Position numbers and translations under genes: made by a program. DNA of 64,000 nucleotides from Ophioderma brevispina (Eukaryota; Echinodermata; Ophiuroidea; Amphilepidida; Ophiodermatidae): contig JAMKCH010049324.1 in the NCBI GenBank assembly GCA_023653785.1, positions 1 through 64,000 of the forward strand, written 5' to 3'. Numbering within the stretch: position 1 is the first letter of the stretch; each line of letters begins with the position of its first letter. Of the stretch, positions 34,457 to 47,775 are shown one piece after another. The notes under the pieces are model-generated. The model was not told the DNA's origin, did no database searches, and worked only from the letters and a program-made list of their open reading frames with translations.

Positions 34457-35590
34457 AGGGCATTGAAAATTATTGTTTTGTGATGCTATGGTAACATTCA
34501 TAATGACATTCGGCATCATGGTGCACACTAACATCAATCTGCAGTTTGTAAAATGGCGACAATTTAGGGACAGTCAAAATAGGCTATTCTAGGAAACTGT
34601 CCACCCCCATGACAATTTCAAAATTGAAATAAACTATGAGAATTCCCAAGACTGTTTTTGACAAATCAGTGTGGGATTATATCGCATTTTTTCATACATG
34701 TCATCTTTTGGTTGTTTGTGGACCAAACGAGAACAGAAAAGGGAACCAGCTTACTAATTGGCTTTACTAAGTGTATGTAATAATATTCTTTGGGAAATGG
34801 GAAATTTTCATTGGGGTAAGTAAAGTCATGGGAATTCCCAAGGTCATCTTGGGTTCGCCTACGGAAAAGTTACTAATTGATTTATCAAGTATGTGTTAAA
34901 ATAACATATAATTGAATATTGGATATGCTTTTTACGATTTTCATTGTGGGAATTATCATACACCTTTGGATTTAATGATGGGAAGGGAAATTTCCATGCA
35001 CTTCGGAGTTCACTTTGAAGAAGGGTGTGGGAAATTAGGGGGTGTGGTGTGGATAATTTATGGGAAGAGCCCAATGTTGATGTTCCTGTTCCAAATCGGT
35101 TCAAGTGTGGTTTGGTTTCAAATAATTGGTCTCGTCATGCCAATGGTTCAGTGTTGTCACTTTTTATTCTCTTTCTTCTCTCTAATATTCAATTGCTTAA
35201 TTTTGTTCTGGTATTTCCGTTTATAAATGCATATAGTCTGGTATATACATAGGCGACGGATGTGGTATTTTATCACTCAAAATAGTTGAAAAGTACTGCA
35301 CGTCACCCCTTACACCGCTTACCCGGAGTTTCAAAGATTAAAGTTATTAATTTGGCCATTTTTGACGGGATGTTTAAACGAGACATTTGTTTATTTTAGA
35401 CGGATGCTAACCCTCGTAATAGGCTATCAGCTGAACCCAGTTCAGACCGTTTCGTTGCACCCCTGCAGACACAGGTTTTTTTGTTACCAGTTTGAAGATT
35501 GGAACCAGAGATTTAGATTCTGCTTGTTTCCAAGCATTAAAATTGTCCCAGTGGGTGGAGGCAAACGCAATTTTTTTTACCATTCATAGG
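34457..35590. other. Unannotated sequence
   Basis: GGGAATTCCCAAGG-like short palindromes recur (34640, 34830). A 104-codon frame at 34912-35226 has no recognisable domain. Confidence 0.45.
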
Positions 35591-35594
35591 ACTT

Positions 35595-37880
35595 TTTCAA
35601 TGAATACCCCAAAGTCAAGTTTTTAAAAACATAAAATCGTCAATTTAAAACACAGAAATATGAATTGGTGTCAAATGAAAGCAAATTGTGTTTAAAAACT
35701 AATATGTACAGCAAATCTCCCATAATTCTCTAATTCTTATTTAACCAAAATTCAATTTTTTGGTCCATTTTGACCATTTTTTGGCAAATTTTTACTTATT
35801 ATTGTATTTATAATTTCGTACATTCAATGCTGACATAGATTTTATGACTTCTATTGCAAGCTCTGACGCAGTAATGTGGGAATCCACTTGTGCTGAGCCC
35901 AAAAAATTTCCAAAGTAGTTTAAAAAACTTTTTTACCATTTCATAGATTTTTTTCAAAGAAATCCCCAAAATCATTTTTTGAAGCATAAACATATTCTCA
36001 ACATCGCGACCTTGCTTCTGGTGTCCAAATGACATGCAATTACTTGGGTAACCAATATGTGCTAAACAAGTGCCGAATTTTGTTAAATTTTGGTGTTTTG
36101 GGCCAAAATCAAAATTTTGTCCCCCAAAACCCACTATTTGACATTTTTAGGTACATTTGTATGATTATTGTATTTTTTTTTATGTCGCACATTCAATTGT
36201 TAACCACAGATTTTTTGATGTTTTATTAAAGCTCTGACACAGTAAATTTGGATCTGCTTGCGCCTGGGCACAAAAGATGTCCAAAAGTAGTGTAAAATAA
36301 ACTTTTTTTGCCATTTAATAGATCTTTTCAAAGAAAATAACCCAAAATCAATTTTTGAGCATAAAACAAGCATTTCTCAACATTAGGAAACATGATTCTG
36401 GTGTCAAATGAAGCAGAGATTACATGCCTAAACCAAAATGTGTGAATAAGCATGTGCTATTTCTAACTTCTGGTGGTTGCTAAAATATCAAAATTTTGGC
36501 CAAAAAAAAAACCCATATTTGGACTTTTTAGGGAAATTTTGCATTATTATTATTGTATTTGTAATGCCGCAATTCACATGTTAACAGTTTGTGATGTCAT
36601 ATTAAAGCTCTGGAACAGCTCAAAGTTTGAATCCGCTTGCACATGGGACAAAAGATGTCCAAAAGTATAGTGTAAAATAAACTTTTAGCCTTTAAATGGA
36701 TTTTTTAAAAGAAATACCCAAAAATCAATTTTTGAGCAATTTAAACAGTATTCTCGACCCCAAGAGAACTTGATTCTGGTATTCAAATGAAAACAAATAC
36801 ATAAACCAAATGTGTGCTACACAAGTGCCGATTTTGTTAAAATTTGGTGTTTGGCAAAAATGTCAAAATTTTGCCCCCAAAAACCCAATATTTTGACAGT
36901 TTAAGTAATTTTGTATGAGTATTGTATTTTTTCATGTCGCACAATTCAAGTGGTAACCATATATCTTTTGATGTTATATTAAAGCTTGACACAGAAATTT
37001 GGACTCGCTTGCGCTCGGGCAAAAAGATGTCCCAACAAGTAGTTGTAAAAATAAACTTTTAGCCATTTAATGGAATTTTTAAAGAAACTACCCACAAAAA
37101 ATCAATGTTGAGCATTAAACAAGTATTATCGAAATAGCGACTTGATTCTGGTATCAAATGAAAACAAATTACACGCCTAAACCAAAGCTGTGCTAAACAT
37201 GTGCCGATTTGTTTTAAATTTTGTGTTTGTTTTGGCCAAAACTGTCAAATTTTGACCCCAAAACCCAATATTTTGCACATTTTAAGGAAATTGGATGATT
37301 ATTGGTATTTTGTAAAGTCGCACTTGCAAGTGTTAACACATTATTTTTGATGTATATTAAAGCTCGGAACAGTAGTAAATTTGGATCTGTTGCGCCTGGG
37401 CACAAAAGATGTCAAAAGTAGTGTAAAATAAACTTTTTTTTCTGCCAATTAATGATATTTTCAAAGAACATAACCCAAAATCATTTTGAGCATAAAACAA
37501 GCATTTCTCAACATAGAAACATTGATTTGGGTGTCAAATGAAAGCAAATTACCGGCTCTAAACAAATGTGTGCTAAAGAGTGCGGATTTTCTTTAACTTT
37601 GGTGTGTTGGCCTAAAATATCCAAATTATGGCCCTAAAGCCTGTTTTGTGAATTTTACAAGAGTATTATATTTATAATTTTGAACAGTTCAGATGTGACG
37701 TCGATTTATGACGTCATAAAAAAAATACACCAACAATCAATTTTAGAGCATAAAACAAGCAATTCGTAACATGCAAAGCCATGACTTTGGTGTCAAATGA
37801 AAGCAGATGCATTGCTAAACCAAATATAAGATAAACATGTGCCGATTCTCCCTAGCTTTTGATGTTTTTGCCAAACTTTC
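35595..37880. repeat. Satellite array, about six ~370 bp units
   Basis: Unit landmarks repeat in order: AAAGAAATACCCAAAATCA, TTTTTGAGCATAAAACAAGC, TTCTGGTGTCAAATGAAAGC, CTAAACCAAATGTGTGCTAA, GTGCCGATTTTGTTAAATTT, TTTGGCCAAAAT, CCCAATATTTTGACA, ATGATTATTGTATTT, GTCGCACATTCAA, and TTAAAGCTCTGACACAG. The ATTATTGTATTT landmark falls near 35798, 36158, 36548, 36916, 37293 and 37665, so spacings are about 360-390. Frames within it (e.g. 36029-36229, 35808-36134) are artefacts of the repeat. Confidence 0.9.
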
Positions 37881-39477
37881 TGTCCAGTATAGTAATTTTT
37901 TTTACAGTGCGTGGAACAAGCGTTCACGACACAAGAATTGACCAAGTTGGACCTGCTCTTCTAACGCTGTATGATTGGAACGGAGCGGTAGGGGGAGGGC
38001 TATATAATTAACTTCTTTTACCGTCTGCTTTGGCAAACTGAGCATGGCATTACTGCGGTCGCCGACACCGGTCCGGTGGTAGTACGTTTAGGGGAGTAAT
38101 GTTTTAGCGGCCAAAGGTAATTTTTATGATTGAAATACTTAATATGTTTCCCGTGGCCTAATTGGTAAAGGGTATACCGCACGAAAACCAAACGGCTCTT
38201 TCAGGCCACCAAAAACTCCACAGTAAGATTCTGTGAAGTTGTCACTCACCGTTAGGAGTGTAATTCTACGGTTATAATTTAACCGGGTCACGGGTCGTTT
38301 ACACGTGACAGGGCAATAACGATTGCCCCGCGGTTAGCAAGTTAGCTAATCGAGCTAGGTGCAGGTACGGAATTCGGGACTTGCACTGTACTACGGGTAG
38401 CAAGTTAGCTAACCCGGGTGCAGGTACGCAATTTTGGGCTACATCTCCGGGAAGGGCAGTAGCCATACCGAAGTATAAAACACGTTTATGTGTTATACTT
38501 ATGAAAGGCGAGCATGGGTAAGGGAGCTAAATCCACACCCCAGCAGTGCCAAATGATGAAGGCCGCGCGATGGAGTCCAGAAAAAAAACGCGTTCTATTT
38601 TCTGCTAGCAGCTTGCTCGTTATCAAATAATAGACAGTGGTTTAAAAGTTAGCAATTTTAGATTTTGGGTGATTTTGTTTTATCCAAGTGCTTTTAGGGC
38701 CTATATTAATTTAGTAATTTGTCTTGTTCAAAAGGGTTCTGGTTGGTAAACTTCGAATGGGTTTATTGGCTTACTAGTTGTTATGCTGTAATTATGAGTG
38801 ACAGAATGTTACACTCGTAAATAGTCAACTATTTTCAGAGCCACCCGAATTCAAACCACAAGGTTCGATGGGGATAAGTACTGAATTTTTGATCTAAGAT
38901 CGGATATAATTACAAGTTGTGTGGGACAGAACATGTCCACACGTACTTTCCGTATTTAACATTAAATGAAACCAAAGAATGGTTGTATTTACATAAGTAG
39001 ATTTATAAATGTTAACTTTCTTGTTATGATGAGTACGGTATGCATGTTGTAACTTCCCAATATGTTGATTTCATTGACCAGATGGATCATAATATGTAAA
39101 TAAAGAAGGCGTAGTTTCGTCTCGAAATGGACAAAATTCAGACGGGATGCAGGTTCCGTTCAGTACCCGTCGCCCACTCTAAAATTAACTTTTGCATCAA
39201 CACACCATTTGTCTTTCTGAATGGACCTGCGGGAGTACCGAAAAGCGTTATTTGGAAGCTCAAATGTAAGATTTTCCTTTTTCATTTCTCATCAATTCAA
39301 ATCAGTCACCACACAAAAAAGAAAAAATCCATGACATGTTGCCATGGGCATCTTGAGAGTTGACATGGGATGGAATAGCCAGTACATAGGAGAGAAAGGG
39401 GGGGGGGAAGGGGTATGAAAAGAAGCGCTTTTAAAAACACACCGTTTCAAAACTAATCACCCAATTGTAGGCCCTTT
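37881..39477. other. Unannotated sequence with a short local duplication
   Basis: GTGGCCTAATTGGTAAAGG (38156) resembles a tRNA box A, but no box B follows at the right distance. TAGCAAGTTAGCTAA plus GGTGCAGGTACG is repeated 63 bases apart (38335 and 38398). A 78-codon frame at 39127-39363 is not recognised. Confidence 0.4.
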
Positions 39478-39602
39478 ACACTCTAAATTATAAGGATTTA
39501 AAATAAATCCCAAAGATTGTGATTTTAAATCTAAATAAATGGATTGGTTCCCTAATCACAATCTTTTGGGATTTATTTTAAACCCCGGTTAATTTAGAGT
39601 GT
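39478..39602. mobile_element. 125 bp hairpin MITE
   Basis: ACACTCTAAATTATAAGGAT (39478) pairs with the end AATTTAGAGTGT (39602), and AATAAATCCCAAAGATTGTG pairs with CACAATCTTTTGGGATTTATT. Arms are about 50 bases with a short loop. The target duplication is not resolved. Confidence 0.8.
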
Positions 39603-41019
39603 TTGCACTAAATATGAAAAATCAATGCCAAGTTCGAAGCAGCCACATGCCGGTACATTTGGCTAAATACACATCAGTTAGCCTTATTCTATGTACTACA
39701 CAGCAGTTTTCATCACCACAAATCAGTCCAAATGCAACCACAACGAATTCAGAATCAATATATTGAAACCTTGGTTTGGGCAAGATTCCAAGAAGTTGGA
39801 ACGTCGATTCTGTTTTATAGGCCAGCTATTTTGAACCGTTATGAGATTACAACAAGTACACTAAATGATAACCTTTCGTTGTTTTTAATTTAAGAGGACA
39901 CTGGCACATTGAAAAATATTAACAAAAAACCAAGAATGCCCAATGTTATCAACATATATTGCACACATTTTTCCTGGCACTTGCATAATGGTCTTCGGAT
40001 TGGATATGCCCCACAGCTACCCCTGGCACAAGGGGTCAAAGGTCATATAATATAATTAATATCAGCAGATGATTTATTATGAGCGCCCTTATTGCTATGG
40101 GATTCTAAACGCTTTCACAAATGGCCGCTGATCATGGCCCATTTACCAATAAACAAGGCCAGTACACCAGGGGGGTGCGGGTTTTAGCACCCCCAAAGAT
40201 ACACAAAGGGGAAAAAGTCCACTTTTTGCTGATTTTTGGCATTAAAAAGGTCCAAAAGTAAGAGAAATTGACAAAATGTCAACTTCTTTGTGATGGATGT
40301 TTTTGAAAACATGTCGACATTTAGGGGGCTAGGTACGCTTTTTACCAAAAAAGGTCCAATTTTACAAAAAAGGTTCCACTTTTTCGAGTTCCCGCCACCC
40401 CTCATAAAAATACATCCTGCGGACCGGGGGGGGACCTGACCATAACCCATTACATAGCATCATTTTAAGGGGATGCAGCAAGATCAGGATCAGCGCTTTC
40501 CCTTTACAGCAAACATACATCGAGATAACCATCCGCAAGCCGGGACCAGCTTCCAAAATATATTAAGGGTAATCGGGACACATAAACGGTTACTTTTCTT
40601 GTCCAGGGAAATTACAAGATTAAGCCGAATCTCAAGGGTCGAACGCCCTCTAGGGTCATAGCCCAAAATGGGTCAGATTTATCAAATTGCAGGGAGTGGT
40701 GCAGCAGTCGATCAGGGGGCATAACCAACTTTTTTCAGAGGGGGCAAGGGGCCATATTTCGGGGGGGGGGAAGCGGGGGGGGGGGCAAGCATATGATAAA
40801 ATTTGTTTAGTATAGTAGATGTCTATGTTGTTTTCACTAGTAAATTAAAAGTTGCAGAAATTCATTAAATTTTTCGGTAGGGGGGGAAGATTCCCACAGG
40901 GGGGGGCAGCGCTACCCTGCTACACCCCCACTTGGGGACGAAACTGATGTTGATTATTTTCTGACCACTTGGCTGAATAGGTCCTTGGGTTGTGTCTCAC
41001 ATAATTGGTGACCTCATGT
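39603..41019. other. Unannotated sequence with poly-G tracts
   Basis: G runs of eight or more cluster at 40428, 40758-40795 and 40883-40910. The AAAAAGGTCCAATTTTACAAA-type wording (40350) drives short Lys/Phe frames. No gene supported. Confidence 0.45.
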
Positions 41020-41450
41020 GACCCCATTTGACATTTGGCCCCATTTGCAAAACGCGGAGGCAGACGACCCATGCATCGTGAATGCTATATTTTGTATTAA
41101 GGGGAAGGACCCAATTTTAGGATATAACATTGTCATCTTGATAGAAAGGCCTTCACGGCAAAACCCCCATTTAAATATCGCACCAATATTTCAATCCGTT
41201 TTGATTGAGAGCTAAAATGTGATTTTAACAGCCCATAGTGCTACTTAACTCGTAATGTGGCGCGACCAAAATGGGGACACGGCACATTTTCGGCTCATAA
41301 TTCCAAAACAACATCATTAGTCATATGAATTCACAGATAAATGAGAAAAAGTATGCTTTTTCAGATACCAAAATTTTGACACTTCAGGTAAATTTGGCCA
41401 GGGGTTCTGGGGACAGCCTTTTAGTGATTGGATCGTGGCCCTTTTTGATT
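41020..41450. repeat. Diverged relative of the 2 kb TIR element interior
   Basis: Shares in order with 11540-11870: ATCTTGATAGAA(A/T)GG, TTCA(C/A)CCCGTTTT-like, GAGAGCTAAAATGTGATTTT, GACCAAAATGGGG, CATTTTCGGCTCATAA, TTCCAAAACAAC, GATACCAAAATTTTGAC, ACTTCAGGTAAAT and GGGGACAGC. More diverged than block B. No ends seen. Confidence 0.65.
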
Positions 41451-42651
41451 CAACCTCAAGCCATCCAATATGTATAAATATCCACTCAAGAAACCAGGTT
41501 TTGCAGCACCCCAAGACTTTCAATGAAAAATGGGTTCTGAAATAATGCCATAAAAGGCTGCATACAGTAGCACCTTGTATTTTTTAAGAAAGTGGCAGTA
41601 GGTACATGGAGGACTCCTTTAAATCTAGTTAAATGAAGGATGCTGAGGCGGCATTTTCGAGGGGGGTATAACTCTTTTATGTAGGGATCTATGGTCCCAA
41701 TTTCCAAAACCGAAGCAAAAGTTACAAAAAAGAGAACCTCGAAAATTAAATGCTTCAATTGGGGGGCTAGTCTAAGAACTTGTGGGGAGCACATACCCAG
41801 GGGGAATTGATACTGTGTAAAATCTCTATCCTTACTTTCCAAAACAAGGATGGTTAATACTAATACTTTACAAAGTGAACATCTACCAGATCCCAATTTG
41901 ATGAATCTTGGCATGTGGGTAGTGGTGCATGTAAGTAATGCCATGCACTGCTACATCATTATTGTGCAATATTAATGAGTAGTCTTTGTATTTGCTCCTA
42001 AAAGGGGGGGGGCGACCAGTGGGATCTTACACGTTTTACTTGCAGAATTTTCCTGTGGTGTTCATATTGCAACTCAATTGATGAGTCCATAGTTTCCGTC
42101 TGACATGATTTGCTTCTTTGAATGCTGTTCATTTTGATGTGAATCTGTGGACAGAGTGCAAAACTGACTACTTGAGTAGACTTACTACCAATATCAAATC
42201 ACATTTTTTCCAAATCAAATGCCAAATTTTGTGTCTAAATTGCTAGTGTTAGATAACACAGCACTAAGGCGTTGAACGTGGTCTTAAGATACCATTTACG
42301 ACTCAAGTCGAATCCCGACTTCTATTAGTAAACAATGCAGAAAAATGTAATTTCTTGAAATACGGCTTAGCCAATTAACAGGGGGGTCTTGAACTTAACT
42401 CATGTCCATTACAAAAAAGTGCAAAAAAACTAAAGGACATCGCCGGATCAGGAATGAATAACGCCGCTATAGTTTCATGAAACGGATTAACGTGAAACGT
42501 TTTGCAGAATAGAGCGACATGCTCAAGTTTACCTTTTGCTGTTTCAAAAAATTCCCACTTTACATAAATTCCCAAAAGTCGGGGTTTATGTAAATTTATA
42601 ATACAGGCGTCAATGGATAATTAAAATTTCCATTATTTGAAGCCTTTACAC
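41451..42651. other. Unannotated sequence
   Basis: The 152-codon minus-strand frame 41486-41944 has no recognisable motif. A poly-G run lies at 42005. Confidence 0.4.
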
Positions 42652-42734
42652 CCCAAGAACCACAATGCCACGTTGCAAGGATGTGCGCTATATTATTAGC
42701 AACATGTATTGTGAGTGGCATTTTGGTTCTTGGG
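42652..42734. repeat. 83 bp hairpin with a 20 bp stem
   Basis: CCCAAGAACCACAATGCCAC pairs with GTGGCATTTTGGTTCTTGGG, 19 of 20 bases. Loop about 43 bases. Could be a minimal MITE. Confidence 0.75.
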
Positions 42735-44099
42735 AGGAAAGACCTCATTTTTCCATTTTTGTTTTCTGGGTGGCCGGCGGAACACTAAATGGAATTGCCA
42801 AAAACAACAAACTTTTACAGCAAAACCAACCATATCGCTTATGGTAAGGGTGTGCTAATCTCCAAGGGGCTCTGGTCAGTAGCTCGGGGAGCAATTGTTA
42901 AACACAGCTGACCATGCACGTCCTGGGTACCATAAATACATACTAAATAAGTGGATGTATTTGCTCTATACAATGGTGAATGAAAGTTATTAAACTGCGC
43001 CATGGGAATTGTAATTAGCTCATAGTGTAGTTACTGTCATTGAGGATAAATAGCGTGGCCATGGGCTATTGTGGTTGTATTCCAAGTTGCTTGTGTAAAG
43101 ACGGTTATATTATCCAAATCTTAGCAGCATAAGCTAATCGGTATTTGGGTATTGTTTATAAAGGGCTGCCTCATATTAGCCTTTTGTAAGCTTATGAAGG
43201 ACAAAGGTCTCTTATAGGCGTCACTTACAAGTCCATTGACAAAGGGCAGCTATGCAACATTTCCTGTTTCTATATGTAAAATAAAATGGTCATGAATTGT
43301 GAAATGGAGGCATGCTCTCAGCTTTGCTTTTTCCAGAGGAAACATGCCCCGAAGTTTCTCAGACTTTTAGCATTTTTCTTGATACCAGTGTATTTTGGGG
43401 AGATAAAAAACACCTTACGTACATGATAAAATAGTGGTCAAAAACACCAACTCCAAAATTGTGGTGAAAATATAACTATTATGATTTTAGGGGCCTCCTT
43501 TTCTTTATTCGGCGATGTCCTTTGGTGGAAAAAATAGGGGGTGCGGTTTGTTAATTTTGAAGAAATCGCTGATAGAGGCAATCCTGTATATGATGAAATT
43601 GGATTGTGTCGAGAATGTCTTACTTTTATGCTTCAAGGTTTTCCATTTCTGTCAATACAGAATTGGGTGTAAATGGGGAATATGAGCCATGGAACTTCCA
43701 CAATCCAAACAAAAAATAGTTACTTACATTTTTCAAAAATTGTTCAAAGATTATGAATTTTACACGTTGCATTTACACAGTTGGCTAGTAAAATATACCT
43801 GTGAATGATGAAGCTGAAGATGTTATTCCTTTTTTTTCTTCTCTGTGTCCGCAAACGTAAGACGGATTTGTTATTAGAATAAATTAATCTCGGAGATATA
43901 TGATAAATAATTCAACGCGCTGCTGGAAATGGCTTTACAATATGGAATAGCGGAACCAAAAAATAGCACCATGTACGTTTCTGCGCTCATCCATTGGTTG
44001 TTATATTGGTTCAGGACGTACAGTGAGAGGTCATTTTCTTGCAGGTGGACACTATTAATAATGGACGGGACCAAAACCTAGAATTTCCAGATCGGCCTG
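42735..44099. other. Unannotated sequence
   Basis: No supported gene or repeat. Confidence 0.45.
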
Positions 44100-44103
44100 T
44101 TAA

Positions 44104-44464
44104 AGTCGGATCAGAGATTTCTGAATATATTTTTTAAATATATAATTAAAATTAGTGAATAGAACTAAGATAGTCATAGCAATGCGCAATTCCAAAGTTT
44201 GAGATGAATCAGATTTTCGTTTTGATGCAGTAAGTTAAACATTTATGTGTACATACAGTGCCATAGGGAACTGTGTATAACAAAATTCCGGATCCGGAAA
44301 TTTTTAAATAAAGATTGTGATTGTTCGATATGAAGACTGCGATTGAAGGATTAGCTATTTCACACAGGGACTAGTATATGGACAAGCATTTATGGACATG
44401 CCAAAAAACACACATTTGTTTTGAAAAATGAGGGCGCCTCATGGGAAATCTCTTGAGTCGGCCT
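44104..44464. mobile_element. TTAA-flanked MITE, family AG(G)TCGGA-TCAGAGATTT
   Basis: AGTCGGATCAGAGATTT follows TTAA (44100-44103), and AAATCTCTTGAGTCGGCCT precedes TTAA (44465-44468). Internal text includes TTTTGATGCAGTAA, ACTGTGTATAACAAAATTCC and GGATCCGGAA. Copies: 44470-44710 (partial), 55139-55350 (partial), 58061-58410. Confidence 0.85.
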
Positions 44465-44469
44465 TTAAG

Positions 44470-44712
44470 TACAATATGGGATCCCAATACTGTGTATAAC
44501 AAAATTTCCGGATCCGGAATTTTTAAATAAAGAGTGATTTCTATTATGAAGGAACTTCGATTTTGAGCTTAGCTATTTACACACGTGATTACTGATTAGT
44601 ATATGGACAAGCATTATTGTACATGCAAAAAACACCAATTTGTTTGAAAATTGAGGGCGCCCTCATCGAAAAAATCTCTGAGTCGGCCTTTAAGTACAAC
44701 TGGGATCCCAAT
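44470..44712. repeat. Partial direct repeat of the preceding MITE
   Basis: It repeats the part from ACTGTGTATAACAAAATTTCC to AAATCTCTGAGTCGGCCTTT, then TAAGTACAA.TGGGATCCCAAT recurs again at 44694. This looks like tandem growth of the MITE 3' half rather than a second insertion. Confidence 0.75.
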
Positions 44713-45820
44713 TCTACATTACAAAAATCGCTTAATTTTATGATAAATACGCATTTTTAGCATCTCGTTCGCAGGTGTTGTTTTTAAACAATACCAACAA
44801 AACTGTGCCAAAAAATATCAATTTTGAAATGGGGGCGCCTTTAAAAATGTGCTTGTTATTGCTTTAAAAGGCAAGGCCTGCTTGGTCCAGGGACAGGGAA
44901 ATGTCTTGAGTGCTTTCCCCGGGTATTGGGATGTGCAGCAGTCAAAGCCCCCCCCCCCATTACCTAATTTACCACAAAACTCACAATTTTTAGCTCCCGG
45001 GATTAACATTTGGAAATTTTGGCCGTTCTTTGCCAGTTCAGCTCCAAACCAAAAAAGATGCACGGTCCTCTCGCCGCGAAGAAAGAACGAGGAAGTGTAA
45101 AAAACCTGTTGCACCTTGCAGAATATGGGGAAAGCTATGGAGGGGTAGCAAAAATCAGGTGGACTTCACATTAACCGAAAGAATTGAGAAGCAAGCCTGA
45201 AAGTAGAGGCATACAGCACTTTTGTCAGTGGGCCTATGCAAACTGGCCTTTACACGGGTTAGGTACAATTCGCGGGTAACACACAATGGAGACAGGAGAG
45301 ACTCGAATTGATTTGGCGTCTGCTCAGAATAATTAAAAATGACCCCAAGAGCAGTCCAATAACTAGGTACTCCAACCCCTCAACCCTGCAAGATGCTAAT
45401 GTATCGTGACAGTAAATATGAGAAATACACGAATGTGCCACCAAGTACACAGCTAATTCCACCAAAAATACCAGATTTTCAACATAGGATAACACTATTT
45501 CTTAGTTATCATGGACATAATTAAAGGAAGGACCAACAACACCTATTTAAAAAGACCATATAACCGTTGCCGCTTTTGTATTAAATTCCCACCATGATAC
45601 CATTAAGGTAATGCGATAATCACCCTCTCAGCAGGAGGGCTCACTGGACTCGCTCTTCGAGGAATACTCGAAAGTTCAGCCCGCTCAAATAGCATAATGT
45701 ACACATGAAGGGCAATGAAAAGGAAAGAGCAAAGAAATTTGAAAGATCAGGCAAAATTTGTTCTGAAAAATGGAAAACGTCCCAATAGCATGCATTCATC
45801 ATTTAACTATTGCCTTTTAA
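44713..45820. other. Unannotated sequence
   Basis: Poly-C run at 44949. Overlapping frames on both strands at 44818-45114 are not recognised. Confidence 0.4.
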
Positions 45821-46684
45821 CCCTGGTCTATCGAGCAATTTTTATAACAACAAACGGAAGGAGGTACCACCCCCTTGATTTTCTTTATTGAACATTATAT
45901 TCAATTCCTATAAATTGGTACCTACAGTAGCTTAGTTAGATTAAGTCCCTAATGAACGGTCCATAATGTAATCCGTGGAACATACTGCATATAGGAAGAA
46001 ACATTGATATTTTGCAATTTACTGGCGCATCAATATATTGTAACACTTAAACATTTTCCATCATGTAGAGACATTAGGACGTCATTATGACATGTTCAGT
46101 ATGTTGGTAATGTTGGTACTCCATTTTGGTATCAAGAAGAGGACCTGTTTCAATTGCAACTAAATCACATTTCTTGATATTCCTGTGTCGTACCGCACAT
46201 AAAACTAATTTCCTTCCTTCTCATTCGCGTTTCCTGCTTCTCTTTTGCTCCATCCTTCCCCTTCTCATCCCCTTCTCTTTTCTTTCATCTTTTCCCGCTT
46301 TCTCTTTCCTTTCCTTTCACATTCCCCTTCATTGTTCCCGGTAGGTCGAAACTGATTTTTCCCTTTAACAGTGGTCGGGGGGGGGGATGTTGTCCACCAA
46401 CCCGTCACGCCCCCCCACCCCCCCTGTTACGACGTCTACTGCGTGGTGGTATTTCGCCCCTCCGGTCTGGGGGGGTAGTGGCCACACTCTATCCATCAAA
46501 TTTTGGATCGCCCTTTACGCTTTCCTCCTATACCCCGTGTGGTTATTTTTATGGGGGCATTAAAACGGAGCATAAAATGATGTCATCTTGCAATTACATT
46601 AACTCCTCTTGACAACCGAAAAATGGGGTTTTTTGTAGAACGAGAGAATAGAAGGAGCGGGTAACACCCTCCGGAAGACGAGGG
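45821..46684. mobile_element. Second piggyBac-like element
   Basis: CCCTGGTCTATCG follows TTAA (45817-45820). GGAAGACGAGGG ends at 46684, followed by TTTAA. The ends resemble the 4656-5215 element. An internal segment (near 46082-46145, GACGTCATTATGAC to GAAGAGGACC) is the reverse complement of the 4770-4850 part of that element. There is a pyrimidine-rich tract at 46210-46335 and no transposase frame. Confidence 0.65.
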
Positions 46685-47759
46685 TTTAATTAATTCATAA
46701 TTTATCTTATCCGTTTCCTTATGTATAACGTATGACTTATCACACTCATATTTCAGATGAACTGACTTTGTATCAGTTCGTCATGGTATCGGCTATCAAA
46801 CAGCCACAACGTTAAACAAAATGTAACATAACCGGAAGTTAAAATATTACAATTTGGTGGTTTTTCGAGGTAGAATTCAACGTATGGGCGCGCTTGGGCA
46901 GCCATTCAGTTCAGAAGTTATACTTTCTACAAGGTACATTGAACTTTCATAACAACGTTTCTCAAGAGTCGGAAGTCATCGTAACATTTTCATATTATTT
47001 TCACAATAATTTTTAAACAATTACTGGTCACAAAATCACTCAAATGTAGTTTATTTCTACAGTCGTAGGAATGACGATTTGATGGGGTATCGGTATTTTC
47101 CTGAAATAATTTCTCCTCTATTGGTGACACAACTTGCCAAAAAACTGGAAACTGCGTGTTTTAAAAAAAAAGACCGTGCATTCATCGATCGCGCAAAAGA
47201 GAATATAGGATCACAGACTGCCTCGGTGCAATTGCCCAGCACGAGATGCCAATATTCTGTAAAGCTGATAAGTGCATGGCCAATCGAGTTGAATTATGAG
47301 CGCGGAGCAAATTGCCTCAATCTGCTGTACAATTGCAATTTATTGGATAAAACAACAGTGTACAATAAATTTTAATTTCGTTTATCGAGATAGAAAACTC
47401 AGTTTAAACTAAAAACCCTGCAAAATATTGGTATAGGCCATTGATTGCAATCTTGTACTCAGCCGTTACCGCCAATCGCGGGCCGTCTTTTGTCCACTGT
47501 TTAGATTTTCGTGAGCCATTCGCGTGCACGCTCTTTTGTTCGTGCGACACCCATGATTCCAGGAAATGCCATTCATTGTCAGCACTGCGTGGAGAAAGGA
47601 TCCAAAAAAGGGCAATTTTTTTTCTTAGGAGCGTTGTTCTGTTGACTTGTTGCGTTTTCAGCGGTATATTTCAGCGTTGTTTTACATCGTATAGGTTGCG
47701 GTACGTTGTCTAACATACAAGCTTGCTAATTTGTACAGTTTTTCCTCGCGGTGTTTTGT
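46685..47759. other. Upstream flank of the tyrosine-recombinase retroelement
   Basis: Frames at 47079-47375 and 47441-47713 are not recognised. This stretch may include the 5' repeat of the retroelement, but I could not find the same sequence downstream of 52700. Confidence 0.35.
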
Positions 47760-47775
47760 AAAAACAAACTTTGAC

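Noticed and set aside
38150..38260. tRNA-derived SINE head
   Set aside because: A box-A-like GTGGCCTAATTGG is present but no box B follows at a plausible distance.
41486..41944. 152-codon minus-strand frame
   Set aside because: No domain, signal or homologous phrase recognised; the flank is related to the 2 kb TIR element, so a chance frame in repeat DNA is likelier.
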